A stretch of DNA of 64,000 bases from Cyclaneusma minus (lineage: Eukaryota > Ascomycota > Leotiomycetes > Marthamycetales > Marthamycetaceae), in NCBI GenBank assembly GCA_037179335.1, contig JAKZHN010000022.1, forward strand, positions 1 to 64,000. Reading direction: 5' to 3'. The notes beneath the pieces were generated by a model. That model worked only from the letters and a program-made list of their open reading frames with translations. It was not told where the DNA came from and did not search any database. The translations under genes and the position numbers were made by a program. Shown here piece after piece: positions 45,605-55,757 of this stretch; position 1 is the stretch's first letter; each line of letters starts with the position of its first letter.

Positions 45605-47516
45605 TCAAACCTCGACGATCCAAATCTGTCACACTCGTCGTTAGCAAAGGTCAAGTATACTCAAGAAAGTCGGTACTCACGTCCATCTTCCCCATCTCCA
45701 ACTTCTCCCTCTTTGCATTCGCCTTAACCGCCATAATAGCCATATCCAAATCATCCTGATCTGCCATAGTAATCATATCCCCACTCGGCATATCCTCATC
45801 TCGAATCTTCAACTTAAACCTCTTCCTCAACCCAAACTTTTCCTTCACCCTCTCCGCCAAGTCCGGAAACTCAATCGCAGGTCCTACCATAATATATCTT
45901 GTGTCTTCACCATGCACTTTGACGCGGATCTTGCGAATGTCCGGACGACGAGAATTGCCGCGCGTCGAACTCGCGGCGCGCGATTGGGAACGGGGGGGAG
46001 GACGGCTGTTGGAGACCATTTCGAATTCGTTTTCGTCGAAGGACCCGTCGTCGTAGTCGGAGGCGTAGGTTTCTTCTTCTTCTTCGATGTAGCGCGGTTG
46101 TTGACGGGGCTGCGATCGACCGCTTCTGCTTCCGCGCGCGCTGCCACGGGGGCTGCTGTACATGTCGTATAGTTCGCCGGGGTATTCGTCTTCCTCTTCC
46201 TCTTGAGAGCGTCGCTGTCGGCTAGGCTGTGGTTCTCGTCTTTGCTGCGGTTGTCGAGAGCGGCTGTCGTCTCTGTATTGGCTGTTACTGTACTGGCGTG
46301 TTGGCGGGCCGCGAGGTTCGGAAGCTGTGCGTGTTGTGCCCATTCGTGGTTTCTCCATGTCTTCCAAGACTTCAGCTACTTGGTAGCCGCTTGTTGGCTT
46401 CGCTTTCTCGATATTGAGCTTCGCTGGCATGGGTTTGGGTCCATTCCTCACCGAGGCGCCTCGGCTCATTGTAGCAGCAGCATTGGGCGAGGCACCTGGG
46501 CGGTCACTCTCAGGAGGAGGTGTGGGTGGGAAGACGCTACGGTTGAGCGGTGGCTCAGATTGCTGGCGTTTGGATTGCAGGCCGGGTTTGACGAGATTAG
46601 TAGCTGCATAAGACAGGTTTTCAGCAGGGCGATCGTCCTTGATTTCCATTTTTCCAGCATTCTTGACCTCAGATCCGGTAAAACCAGTGAAGGCATTGGC
46701 CCGGTCGGAGGCTGCCACAAGCCTAGCTTTGCCTAGGTAGTCTTTTGCTTTGAGGTTCTTGACTTTGGCTTGGTTTGGCCGGTACACGACTCCAACTGGG
46801 ATAGAGAAGACAGTGTAGCCCTGTAATGCAAGTCAGAAATCGGCGTAGGATGAGAATCGGGGGTGAGAGATGTTGGAGGTACGAACCTCTGCTTCTTCTC
46901 TGATAGCATCGTCGATGACATTGTGATCCTCGACAACTTTCTCTTTCACAGCGAACGAGAAATCCTGCATTCCAGCTTCCTTCTGCTGCAGGTATATATA
47001 ACACAGGCCCCGATTAAACAATACTTCGCAAGAATACAGCTTGAACATGAGGCCCAATTGAGCATAATCAATCAGGCTGTTGCCTCTGAGATATAGAAGG
47101 GTATCGTTGAAATTCGCCAGCGCTTCCTCGAAATCCCCGACCAAGAAATTCGACACTCCTTGTTGAAAGTATGCGACAGCCAGATACTGGTCGAGTCGGA
47201 TGGCTCGTTGGTAGCATTCGACCTGCAAGTTTGACTTGATCAGCCTATGAATGCCAGTGAAAGACTTGACGATGTGGGGATCATAGCATACCGCTTTCTC
47301 GTGCTCCCCCAGAGTCGCATGTATTACACCGCAATTGAAAAGGATCTTGGATGTGTCGGCGATGCTGTCGAATTCCTTCAGTGCTTCGTCGAATTCATTA
47401 TTATCGTAGTGACCGAGGGCAGCCACCCATGTCTCGATTTCCTGACAAGTTCTCAGTGAGCAGACTGGTCGCTGGACTTTTTCGTCTGCTGGTCAACTTA
47501 CCTGTTTGAGAGACAT
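45605..47516 (-). CDS. noxR: NADPH oxidase regulator NoxR (p67phox-like)
   Basis: Cytosolic activator of fungal NADPH oxidases NoxA/NoxB, working with Rac and needed for hyphal fusion and sexual or infection structures. Five exons on the minus strand, 47516-47502, 47441-47292, 47222-46887, 46820-45681 and 45625-45605, all phase 0, give 553 residues. Residues 1-170 are TPR repeats (AALGHYDNNEFDEALKEFDS, AVAYFQQGVSNFLVGDFEEA, LFNRGLCYIYLQQKEAGMQD) followed by the activation-region text EAEGYTVFSIPVGVVYRP. The middle is disordered, with prolines and basic residues. A PB1 domain near residues 460-548 has IRVKVHGEDTRYIMV and DEDMPSGDMITMADQDDLD. The last exon adds IWIVEV, the typical family end. 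First and last exons are tiny (15 and 21 nt), and one donor is GTTCGT. Confidence 0.93.
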
Positions 47517-49457
47517 GATTTATTAGTTCCGTGAGATGATGATTTTTCCAGCTTCTCTCGTCTTCAGATGGCGTCGTTGTCGTCAATGTCCCCGCTTGTA
47601 TGGATAAATCAGCGGGGTTGTCGCTTCGGGCCGGGAGAGTTCGCAATGTTCAGTAGCGGCCCGCTCGAGTCGAATAACGAATTCCAGATGGTGAGTGTAT
47701 TCAGCTGCGATTATAATGAAGATCGGTTGGAAAGACAGGAAAGATCGGTGACCGGTCAACGTTCTAAGAGAGTGGCTCGACCGATCAGGTGGTCGCCGTC
47801 TAGCAGCGCCGGGGAGTGAGAAGGACTGAGCGGTTGGACAGCGAATGCCAGCGCGTAACGCACCCTTCGGATTGAGCGGGCACGCACGAACTATAATGGT
47901 CTGAGCCGCCTCATGCATGCAGTGCAGGGAGCCAAAAGACCGAAAGGCCCTGCCGCTTCAAGGGTCAAAGCAAGCTGCCGCTGCCCGTGACATTGGAGTC
48001 TCATCCAAGCCGGATGGAGTCGCTGCCGGTCAGAGAACGTGTGCGACTCCTGATACATAAGAGAGACTGACGAGATCGAAGAAAAGCAGAGAAAGTATTT
48101 CTAGCCCACGAAGCTATAGAAACCAAGTACAAAAAGGAAAGACAGAGTTGTAGAATGGTACAATTATTTACCTTCGTGAAGCTTACCGGAGAGCTTTTCG
48201 AAGCTGTTGAGCGGCGAGCGGCAAGGTGGTGGTGACACGACCGAGCCATGAGGAGTTTGGGATCAGCTGGGCCCTTGGCCCTGGGACCTTGACAGCAAGC
48301 TCTTGAGGTCAAAGCAGCGAGCGTTCCATGGGGACCAGAGCGGAAGACGTTGTATGGATATCTGTGACAGATGGCGTTCCGTAGCCTGGGCGGTAGCCAT
48401 AGCGCCTAGAAGTCTTGGAGAAAGGCGCCGATGTGGCCCAAGCGCCGACTAAGCTGTCTTCAATTTCACGTCGCCTTTGCTTCCCTATGGCTATGCCGTC
48501 GTTCTTGTACTTAGAAACACAACAGGACCTCAAATTTCACCACCACTTGTACAGAAAATGCGAGTAGGGATAAAAGCCGTAAGGATACGCCTCCCAAGAT
48601 CTATTCATTCTGTTGGCCAAGTTTGTTCGATCTTCCTTCCGCGCCACCATCTTCCCGCTGTTCGATCTCTGCTTGAAAATCTCAGATCACATTCCCCGGA
48701 TCAACACACACTCTTGGTAACAGTTGTGGTCAAGAAAAGCTTTTCGACATAGGTAAAATTCGAGGTTCGAGCAAGCGTGGCCATCAAACTCGCTTCTCCC
48801 TCACCCACGTTTGAAGATCATCCTCTGGGGCCACTACGCTGCACTATCGTCACACCATGGCCTGCTCAAGACAACCACTCCAAGCACTGGGATCGTGAGG
48901 CAAACACCATCATGCGTGATACGAGTTTTCTCACCTACTGGCTACTGCTGAATACTTGGGACTCCGATCGGCGAGTAGTTGGTTTCTTCAAAGTGATATC
49001 GATGCCTTCGATGTCGGACCAAAATAGAGGCAGCTATTTGCAGGTGGGGACCTAAGCACATGCTTATCCATTCAATGTCTGTTTGAACGTTCAAGAAATG
49101 CATGCAAGTCAAGAAATGCAAGACGCCGAAATCTGCTTGATCATCGGAAAGATAATGTAGCACTTGAAGCATGACAAGCACTCTTGGCGATGTCTGGCCC
49201 AGGATATTTCCTGGCACAGATTTCTTCTTCCCCAACCGCTTTCACTTTGAGACCTTGACAGCTTGGCTCTAACAATAGAGGTTCAATTATGTCAACCGGT
49301 TTTCACCGATCTCTTCCGATCCTCTTCACTCTCGTGCATGGCGTTCCCTTCTACTCAACCATCCACTTCTCCCTTTTGCCCATGCCCCATCCCCCATGCT
49401 CTCCTCCGAACCCCCACCGTAAATTCCATCCCATCTCGGGGCCAGAGCAGCTGCGAA
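47517..49457. other. noxR upstream region and intergenic DNA
   Basis: About 1.9 kb. It contains the noxR promoter and the 3' flank of ccs1. No gene recognised; a 92-codon frame at 48777 has no motif. Long upstream regions are common for developmental regulators such as noxR. Confidence 0.4.
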
Positions 49458-50420
49458 TCAGAGCATCCCCTTTTGTACCTCATCTTTCCGTTCCTCCCAC
49501 AAAGTTTTCCCCGTGCACGAACACACCGTTTTATCATTATCCCACACCCCCGCACTCCTCGCAATAACACCCACAACCGTATCCGGATCATTCTTCTCAA
49601 ACTTCCCCTCGCCCTCATGCTGCCTTGAAATCACCATACTCCGTCCAATCATCTCCCAGATCTGGATAGGTTTGTCGAAGAACACGCTGCCGATGCCATG
49701 CTTGTTGACATCCACGGTTCCAAAGATGCCGCGTGGCTTCAGTGCTCCTTCTTTCTCATCTGTCCAGATGCCGCCGGTGGACATGGCGCCTTGGGAAACG
49801 TCTCCGGTTTGGCGGACGGTGGCCCAGTACTTGCCGGGTGCGAGGCCGCGGATGGTGAGGTCAATGAGGGTTAGAGAGGGGGCGACTTGCACCATGCGGG
49901 CGAGTCCTCGAACATAGTCTTTCACACCGGGCGCGTGGGTTTCGAGGATGCATACGGCGGCGCCTGATGAAACGTTTGTTTTAGTATCACATGACATGTA
50001 TACTCAGTGAGTTGTTCTCCTTTCCACCTCTTATTCTTTTCTACTTCTTCAGACGAAAGAAAGCGGACAGGACGTACTATTCGAAGCGCCAGAGCCGCGT
50101 AGAATGGCATCACGGCCGGTGTCTTGAATTGCTTTAACGATGGTTGAAGGTGCGGCTGGAGCTTGGGAGTTAGCATGTATTCCGTGGCAGACTTATTGGC
50201 ACTATCTACCTGTGCCTTCTATGGTGACCAGCTGGTCTTTGAGATTTGCTTCGACTTTTTGGATGCCTTCGAGATTGTATAATGAGCCTTGGATGTCCTT
50301 GACACAGCTTTCACAGGTCATTGGTACGGCGAAGAGAGTCTACCGTTTCGTCAGTCGATACTCGCGTGACCAGAGAACATCATTGATAGAACGGACCTGG
50401 AAAGGAGTGGTGATGACCAT
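49458..50420 (-). CDS. ccs1: Copper chaperone for Cu/Zn superoxide dismutase
   Basis: Delivers copper to Sod1 and promotes its disulfide formation; cytosol and mitochondrial intermembrane space. Exons 50420-50397, 50339-50210, 50155-50078 and 49963-49458 give 245 residues, matching yeast Ccs1 length. Domain 1 is an Atx1-like copper-binding fold with MTCESC (C17, C20). Domain 2 is the SOD-like scaffold (LTIRGLAPGKYWATVRQTGD, GIFGTVDVNKHGIGSVFF, IWEMIGRSMVISR) lacking the full catalytic copper site. Domain 3 has the CxC motif C225-S-C227 in TVCSCTGKTLWEERKDE. Every splice junction restores domain sequence; the first donor is a weak GTCCGT. Divergent from the uL13m gene across 413 bp. Confidence 0.93.
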
Positions 50421-50833
50421 CTTGCAAAATTATGAGATTTCTGGCAGAATAGATAGAGTGGAGTAGACTGCTCAGGTTCCTTTCCGAAAGATTGTATGTA
50501 CAGAGATCAATACAGAGAAGAAACGGGTCAATGGTCAATCTCCAGAGCAATTCACGGATGGTGGGGGTGCTTTGAAATTCAATTCCCGCTGTCGGCCACA
50601 TCCACGCCGCTCTTCGGCATCCTCGGCCTCCGCTTCGGCAGCTTCCGAGAGCGACACCAAAATTATTCCACCATCTCCAGGTCTTGGCATCAAGCAATCG
50701 ACCTCGTGCCATCAGCCAGACAACTGCGACAGCCCTCTACGCGCCCAATTGACTTTGTTGCGCCCGGGCTCGACAGCTCTACGAATCCCTCCTTACTCAG
50801 CGCCGCCCGAGGGCTGGCCACCGTCTTTTCAAC
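50421..50833. promoter_or_regulatory. Divergent ccs1 / uL13m promoter region
   Basis: A 413-bp region between two divergent start codons. No specific site recognised. Confidence 0.4.
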
Positions 50834-51508
50834 ATGTCGCAAACCATCGGTGTGGTAAGTCCCCAGCATCTGAATATGTCCCACAGCTTCACTTCCTCAC
50901 CGTCAACCCAATCTAACCCTCCCCAGACAAAACTAGCATACTCCCGCACCTGGCACCACATCTCCGCCTCCACCCCCCACTACGGCCTCACCACCCTCCG
51001 CCCGCTCCCCTCACCCACCTCCATCCCCCCGGGCACCACTCCCACCTCCCTCATCCACCGCTCCGACATCCCCACCCCTCCCTCCCTCGGCCGGCTCGCC
51101 AGCCGCATCGCCACACTCCTCATCGGCAAACACAAACCCATATTCGACCCCTCCACCGACTGCGGCGACTACGTAGTAGTAACCAACTGCTCCTCCCTCC
51201 ACACAACCGGCAAAAAATTGTATCAGAAACAATACTACCGCCACAACACACGACCCGGTTCTCTGAAGCAACTCAGTATGGAAGAGTTGAAGGCGAGGGA
51301 AGGAGGTGCTGAAGTGTTGCGAAAGGCGGTTAGGGGGATGTTGCCGAAGAATAGGTTGCGGGATGATAGGATGCAGCGGTTGAAGGCTTTTGAGGGCGCG
51401 GCGCATCCGTATAACGAGAACTTGGTGAAGTTTGGAGGGAAGGGGGTGAGGACGAGTTGGGATATTGTGCAGGATAGAGTGGCGGATGGGAATGTGGCAA
51501 AAGCATGA
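50834..51508 (+). CDS. mrpl23: Mitochondrial ribosomal protein uL13m
   Basis: Large-subunit protein L13 of the mitochondrial ribosome (yeast Mrpl23). Exons 50834-50854 (MSQTIGV) and 50927-51508, separated by a 72-nt intron that happens to keep the frame open, give 200 residues. The family core is clear: LAYSRTWHHISA, LASRIATLLIGKHKPIFDP, DCGDYVVVTN, GKKLYQKQYYRHNTRPGSLK and VRGMLPKNRLRDDRMQRLKA followed by FEGAAHPY. The donor GTAAGT and acceptor CCCCAG mark the intron; reading through it would insert 24 unrelated residues. Mitochondrial import probably depends on an internal or weak N-terminal signal, as is usual for this protein. Confidence 0.93.
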   Translation: MSQTIGVVSPQHLNMSHSFTSSPSTQSNPPQTKLAYSRTWHHISASTPHYGLTTLRPLPSPTSIPPGTTPTSLIHRSDIPTPPSLGRLASRIATLLIGKHKPIFDPSTDCGDYVVVTNCSSLHTTGKKLYQKQYYRHNTRPGSLKQLSMEELKAREGGAEVLRKAVRGMLPKNRLRDDRMQRLKAFEGAAHPYNENLVKFGGKGVRTSWDIVQDRVADGNVAKA

Positions 51509-52743
51509 ATGGGCAATTGGAAGTATTGTACGATATGAATGACAGCGCTTTTGCTCTGGGAAGAGTACTTGAAGCTGAGTTTGAAGATGTACGATACATG
51601 GACTTGTGCATGAGACCACGCCTTAGAGGGAAAATGCGTATTTTGGAGACCAGAGACGGTCATCAGTTGAGCGTTGCTGCTCGAGGCAGACTCGAAGAGG
51701 GATGCTGCAATATCCAAGCACCTAGGTAAGAATGGCAAATTTCCCATCACCGCACTGCTTTGTCGTGACTTGAGAACCCTAGGTTATTACAAACTCTTCG
51801 ACAGTGAGTTAAACACTGTTACGGCTTGTCCACAGCCCAGCTGCCTCTACAAGGTATGGGGCAACGGGACCCATCAAATGGCCTTTCACGGCTACACACG
51901 CATCTCAAAGGCTTTCCAAATTCTACGGAGCCATACAATTTCACTGCGGACTTCTTCAAGAAACCTGTCAACAAAGCCAAAGCTAGGTCCGGGCTTGCTG
52001 CAGAATGCGACTGGAAAAGGGGGTTTCGAGGATTTCTCGCCTCACATTCGAGTTTCAAATTCAACTGGTCTATGGCACATACTTTTGGTAAGCGATCTTT
52101 TCCTGAAGTCAGTCTCATTTCTTTGCAGGACTATGTCGCTGGCTGCGGACTGATCTTGCCAATCCGGACCGTGCAGCGGTCACAATGGAAGTAGGAGACG
52201 TCCCTTCTGGGCCGCTATTGAACCTTTGACCTTATTATCATATGCCTGATTACTTGGAACTCTCCTACATACTAGGTAGGCTTGATGTATTTCCTTAGTT
52301 GGGATTGCAAAGCAGCAAGTTTCGCTTCTTCCAACACCAAAGGGAAGCTTGTCTTGCACTTCACTCTTAGAATTAAAAATATTGGTTCACAGAAATACCA
52401 AATAGTGACGTGCCGTTCTCGTAGTTCTTGTCCATATCTCTAAAAACTTGAGAGCGAATATGGTAAGATATAACTCGACCCGACCCGCAAACTCCAACTC
52501 CACATCAATGAGTAGATCGCTAAAACGACCGCTGTTCTCCAGAAAACAACCGCAAAACATGCCCACAGGCTGCTGCCGGGTATCCAGAATAGTAGGACCA
52601 CGATGCCCATCTGGTTCAGGCAAAGTACGCAATGTCCGTCCAAACCCCAACTCCTCTCAAAAAATCGCAAAACCACACGCCGAAAATCCAAAGACCAAAA
52701 GCCAAAAGCTTCACGGCCATTTTCAATTCCTCGTCATGCCCAC
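51509..52743. other. Intergenic region between convergent genes
   Basis: 3' flanks of the uL13m gene (+) and the coiled-coil gene (-). No gene recognised. Confidence 0.4.
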
Positions 52744-54138
52744 TCAATTCTCCGACCCAGCAAACATCTTCCTCAAGCTCCCAAACTTCGACTTCTTCGC
52801 CGTCTTCTCCTCCGTCTTCTCCTCCGCCTCCTCCACGCTCTCCCCATGCAACTCCCTCCAATAGCTGAGTGGTGGCATCTCGAGATGAAACTCCTCTTTA
52901 AACACCGGATGTGTAAGCAGCGGCTTCAAATGTTCCGGCGCCTGTGCTTCTGTCTGCTCCCCATCCAGCAACTTCTTCGAGTCCGTCTGCGAGCGTTTCC
53001 TCTGAATCTCAGCCTGAGCAGCCAGTCTCGCACCTCTTGTCTGGTTCTGGCTCAGCGATCTTGTGATAGGTGGGATTTTCTCAAACGCTTTTCTGCCCTG
53101 TGTTGCTGCTTGTTGTTGTGTGATGATGTGTGCTGGGAGCTGGGGCACAGGAGGTATTCTGAAAAACTCCTTATCCTGGTGTTTTTTATGCGACTTGAGG
53201 CGTTCTTGCGCTTTATGCATCCGCTGTCTCGCATCTGCAAGCGTAGCCTCAGCCGACTTTGGCTCTTTCTCCGAATCCATTTTCACATTCTCTTTTCTAT
53301 CATTGGCGCCGATGCCGACGCCGCCGATTCCACTATCCCTCGACCCCATACTCCTCAATGCTCCTCGTTCTCTCTCCCTGCCTCTCGGGCTCTCTTCCTT
53401 CCCACCAAGAAAGTCAAACTTCTTAAGCTGTGGCACGGACTCGGACTCCCTCTCTTTGGCCTTCCAACTAGCCTTCCTAATCAACTCTCCCAAGCGTTCA
53501 TTCTCCATCTTCGCCTTCAGCGCTTCCTCCTTCTGCCTTATAATCCGCTCCGCAATCTCCTTCAATTCTCTTCCCCTCTGTGCCAGCTTCTCCTGATTCG
53601 GTTCTTTCAGATCCAGCGCCGCAGCCGCCTTTTCCAATCTCTCCTCAGTATTAGAAATTCTTGAAGTTATTGTGGATAGCTCGGCGGTTAGGCGAGCGAC
53701 GGCGAGAAGACGGTCTTGGGGCGAGGGCGAGGGGGTGCGGCGGCGGGCTCGGATGTAGGATTGGATGTTGTGGCCGTGTGGGAGGGTATTGGCGCCACGG
53801 GATGAGAGGAGGGGAACGGGAGTGATTGGGGATGGGGAGCGAGAAGGGAGAGTGGATTGGGCGGAGGTGGCGCGGGAGCGGCAGGGGCGGGGACGGGTGA
53901 GGATGGAGGGGGTGGGGGCGGAGTCGGGTAAGGACTTGGTGCTGCTGGTACTGGCTGCGAGGGCGCCGTCGATGGCGTCGGTCATGGGAGGGATGCTGGG
54001 GATGTTGCCGTTGGCGGGGGTTGGAGGTGGTGTGGCGGGGAGGGCTTTCTGAAGGGCGAGGAGGGGTGCGATTGTGGTGTCGCCGGTCATAGGGAGGGTG
54101 GCGGGTAAGGGGAGGGTGCGAGATGATGAGGATGCCAT
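52744..54138 (-). CDS. Uncharacterised coiled-coil protein
   Basis: Not recognised. Single exon; the methionine at 54138 (MASSSSRTLPLPATLP) gives 464 residues and is preferred over one at 54261, whose extra 41 residues look like translated leader. The N-terminal 150 residues are serine/proline-rich and disordered. Residues about 160-260 (LLAVARLTAELSTITSRISN through ELKEIAERIIRQKEEALKAK) have heptad-like leucine/isoleucine spacing and should form a coiled coil. A charged middle region follows. The C-terminus has HPVFKEEFHLEMPPLSYWRE then KKSKFGSLRKMFAGSEN, a conserved-looking tail. No membrane segment or signal peptide. Composition and length support a real fungal gene without known function. 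Confidence 0.72.
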   Translation of the reverse strand: MASSSSRTLPLPATLPMTGDTTIAPLLALQKALPATPPPTPANGNIPSIPPMTDAIDGALAASTSSTKSLPDSAPTPSILTRPRPCRSRATSAQSTLPSRSPSPITPVPLLSSRGANTLPHGHNIQSYIRARRRTPSPSPQDRLLAVARLTAELSTITSRISNTEERLEKAAAALDLKEPNQEKLAQRGRELKEIAERIIRQKEEALKAKMENERLGELIRKASWKAKERESESVPQLKKFDFLGGKEESPRGRERERGALRSMGSRDSGIGGVGIGANDRKENVKMDSEKEPKSAEATLADARQRMHKAQERLKSHKKHQDKEFFRIPPVPQLPAHIITQQQAATQGRKAFEKIPPITRSLSQNQTRGARLAAQAEIQRKRSQTDSKKLLDGEQTEAQAPEHLKPLLTHPVFKEEFHLEMPPLSYWRELHGESVEEAEEKTEEKTAKKSKFGSLRKMFAGSEN

Positions 54139-55757
54139 GGTTCTGTGAGTATTGTCTTCTCTCTTTTGAAAGAAGGGCTTTTTGGAAATTCTGAAATGCT
54201 GCACCTGCGAAGTAGGCCTGGGGATTTGGTTTGGGGCTGTTGCAAGCAATTTTTTTCTCAAGAACCTTTGAGTAGCGAAAGCGACTTGGAGACTTGGATT
54301 TGGTTCTGAGCCTGTGAATTGGAGATGGAAAGTGGACGAGAGGGGCGGAGAAAGGAAAGAGAAGGGAGAGCGCTTTTAATACTTCTCCTCCGGGGTGTCT
54401 GCCAGTTCAATTATTATTTTTCTTCCTGGGCCGTGGGGACACGTTCCCTTAGTTACCCTACCGGGTTGTGAGAACCGTGGTTCAGGTTTAGGCCTCATCT
54501 CTGCGGTGATTTCTTGACACTTATGTGTGTTCTTCCAGTTTTGAAGTCGGATGGTTGGCGGTTGGTGGTTGCGACCGACGGGTCCCGTTTTGACGCACAA
54601 ATGTTTTATTGAGAAGTTTTTCGACTTTACAGATGGATTATCGAGACAATCAGTTCTCAAACAATAGTTGGAGATCCACGACATATTTGATTGATGTGGA
54701 TGAAAATGGCACGCCATCATTGAAGCACTCGGTAAATATCGCCAAGAGAAGCATTCCTTTTCGTTTTAGGAAAAGCGAAACTTGCTGCACTGCAATCTCT
54801 TTTATCTTTTCCCTAGAAAAAAAGGCGTTGTTTTAGCGAACAGAGATGTACTACTCATGGATGTGGAGTTGGAGTTTTGGGGGTCGAGAGCTATATCTTA
54901 CCATGTTCGATGCGTAGCAATGCTCCATATCAAGTCATTATTGAGCCAAAGTCATCAAGCACATTCTGCAGTCTGCACAATCAGAATACCCGAAGAAAAT
55001 TGATAAAATGGTGATGAGCATTGAGTGAATGCCTTGGCTAGATAAAACACAACTGCCTCTCCATACTCACAGTGCTCTTTGGCAACTTCGCCATACAAAT
55101 CGCCCGAAGGACCGCGAGGTCCAGCCGCCGACCTGCCTGGCCTCTATAGATATACACAAAGGAAAACGTGTTCCCCTTAGCCTGCTGAATGCGGTTCCCA
55201 GCCTGGTACCACACACAGTGTAGTCAACTCCTCATACTCCAACGAATGATATGCACAACGAGCCTACTGTCGGCAGACCTCCCCAATCCCGCTAACAAAA
55301 TGCATACTTGATTCTCTCCTTCGCCGTGTTCGTCTCGTCGTCTTCATAACTCCATCAACGCTGAAACGCGATCTCGTTCGTGCCGCGACGCTCAACCACA
55401 ATAATCCACACCCAGATAATACTATCTGTCCTAAAGATTGCTGTCTTCCCAAATGCTACTGACCTTTCGACACAACGATGACGATAACTCCAGACTGCTG
55501 GCGAAATCGTAGCTGTCAAGCTTGCAAGATCCTAATCCCAAACCAGCCGCCAATGCCATCTGCTTGCTGATGTTGCTTCAAATTGCCCACCAAAACAATA
55601 ATAATCGAGAACACGAGCACAAACAGGCTCAAGACGGCTAGTCAGAAGACATCACAACTCGACCCCCTATTAGGATTTGCCACACCCCTATTCCGTACAA
55701 AGTTAGCTTCATCTCTCATTCCCTCGCTGCAATCATGAGGCACAGGGTCGGAAATAC
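54139..55757. other. Intergenic region
   Basis: Promoter of the coiled-coil gene and 3' flank of the LON-RING gene, about 1.6 kb. No gene recognised. The LON-RING gene may have a last exon near 55645-55690. Confidence 0.4.

Noticed and set aside
46203..46736. 177-codon plus-strand frame opposite noxR
   Set aside because: Antisense shadow of the low-complexity noxR coding region.
48777..49055. 92-codon plus-strand frame in the noxR upstream region
   Set aside because: No domain, no supporting splice pattern, and length is within random expectation.
52603..53664. 353-codon plus-strand frame opposite the coiled-coil gene
   Set aside because: Leucine- and arginine-rich translation of the opposite strand of a coding exon; no domain.
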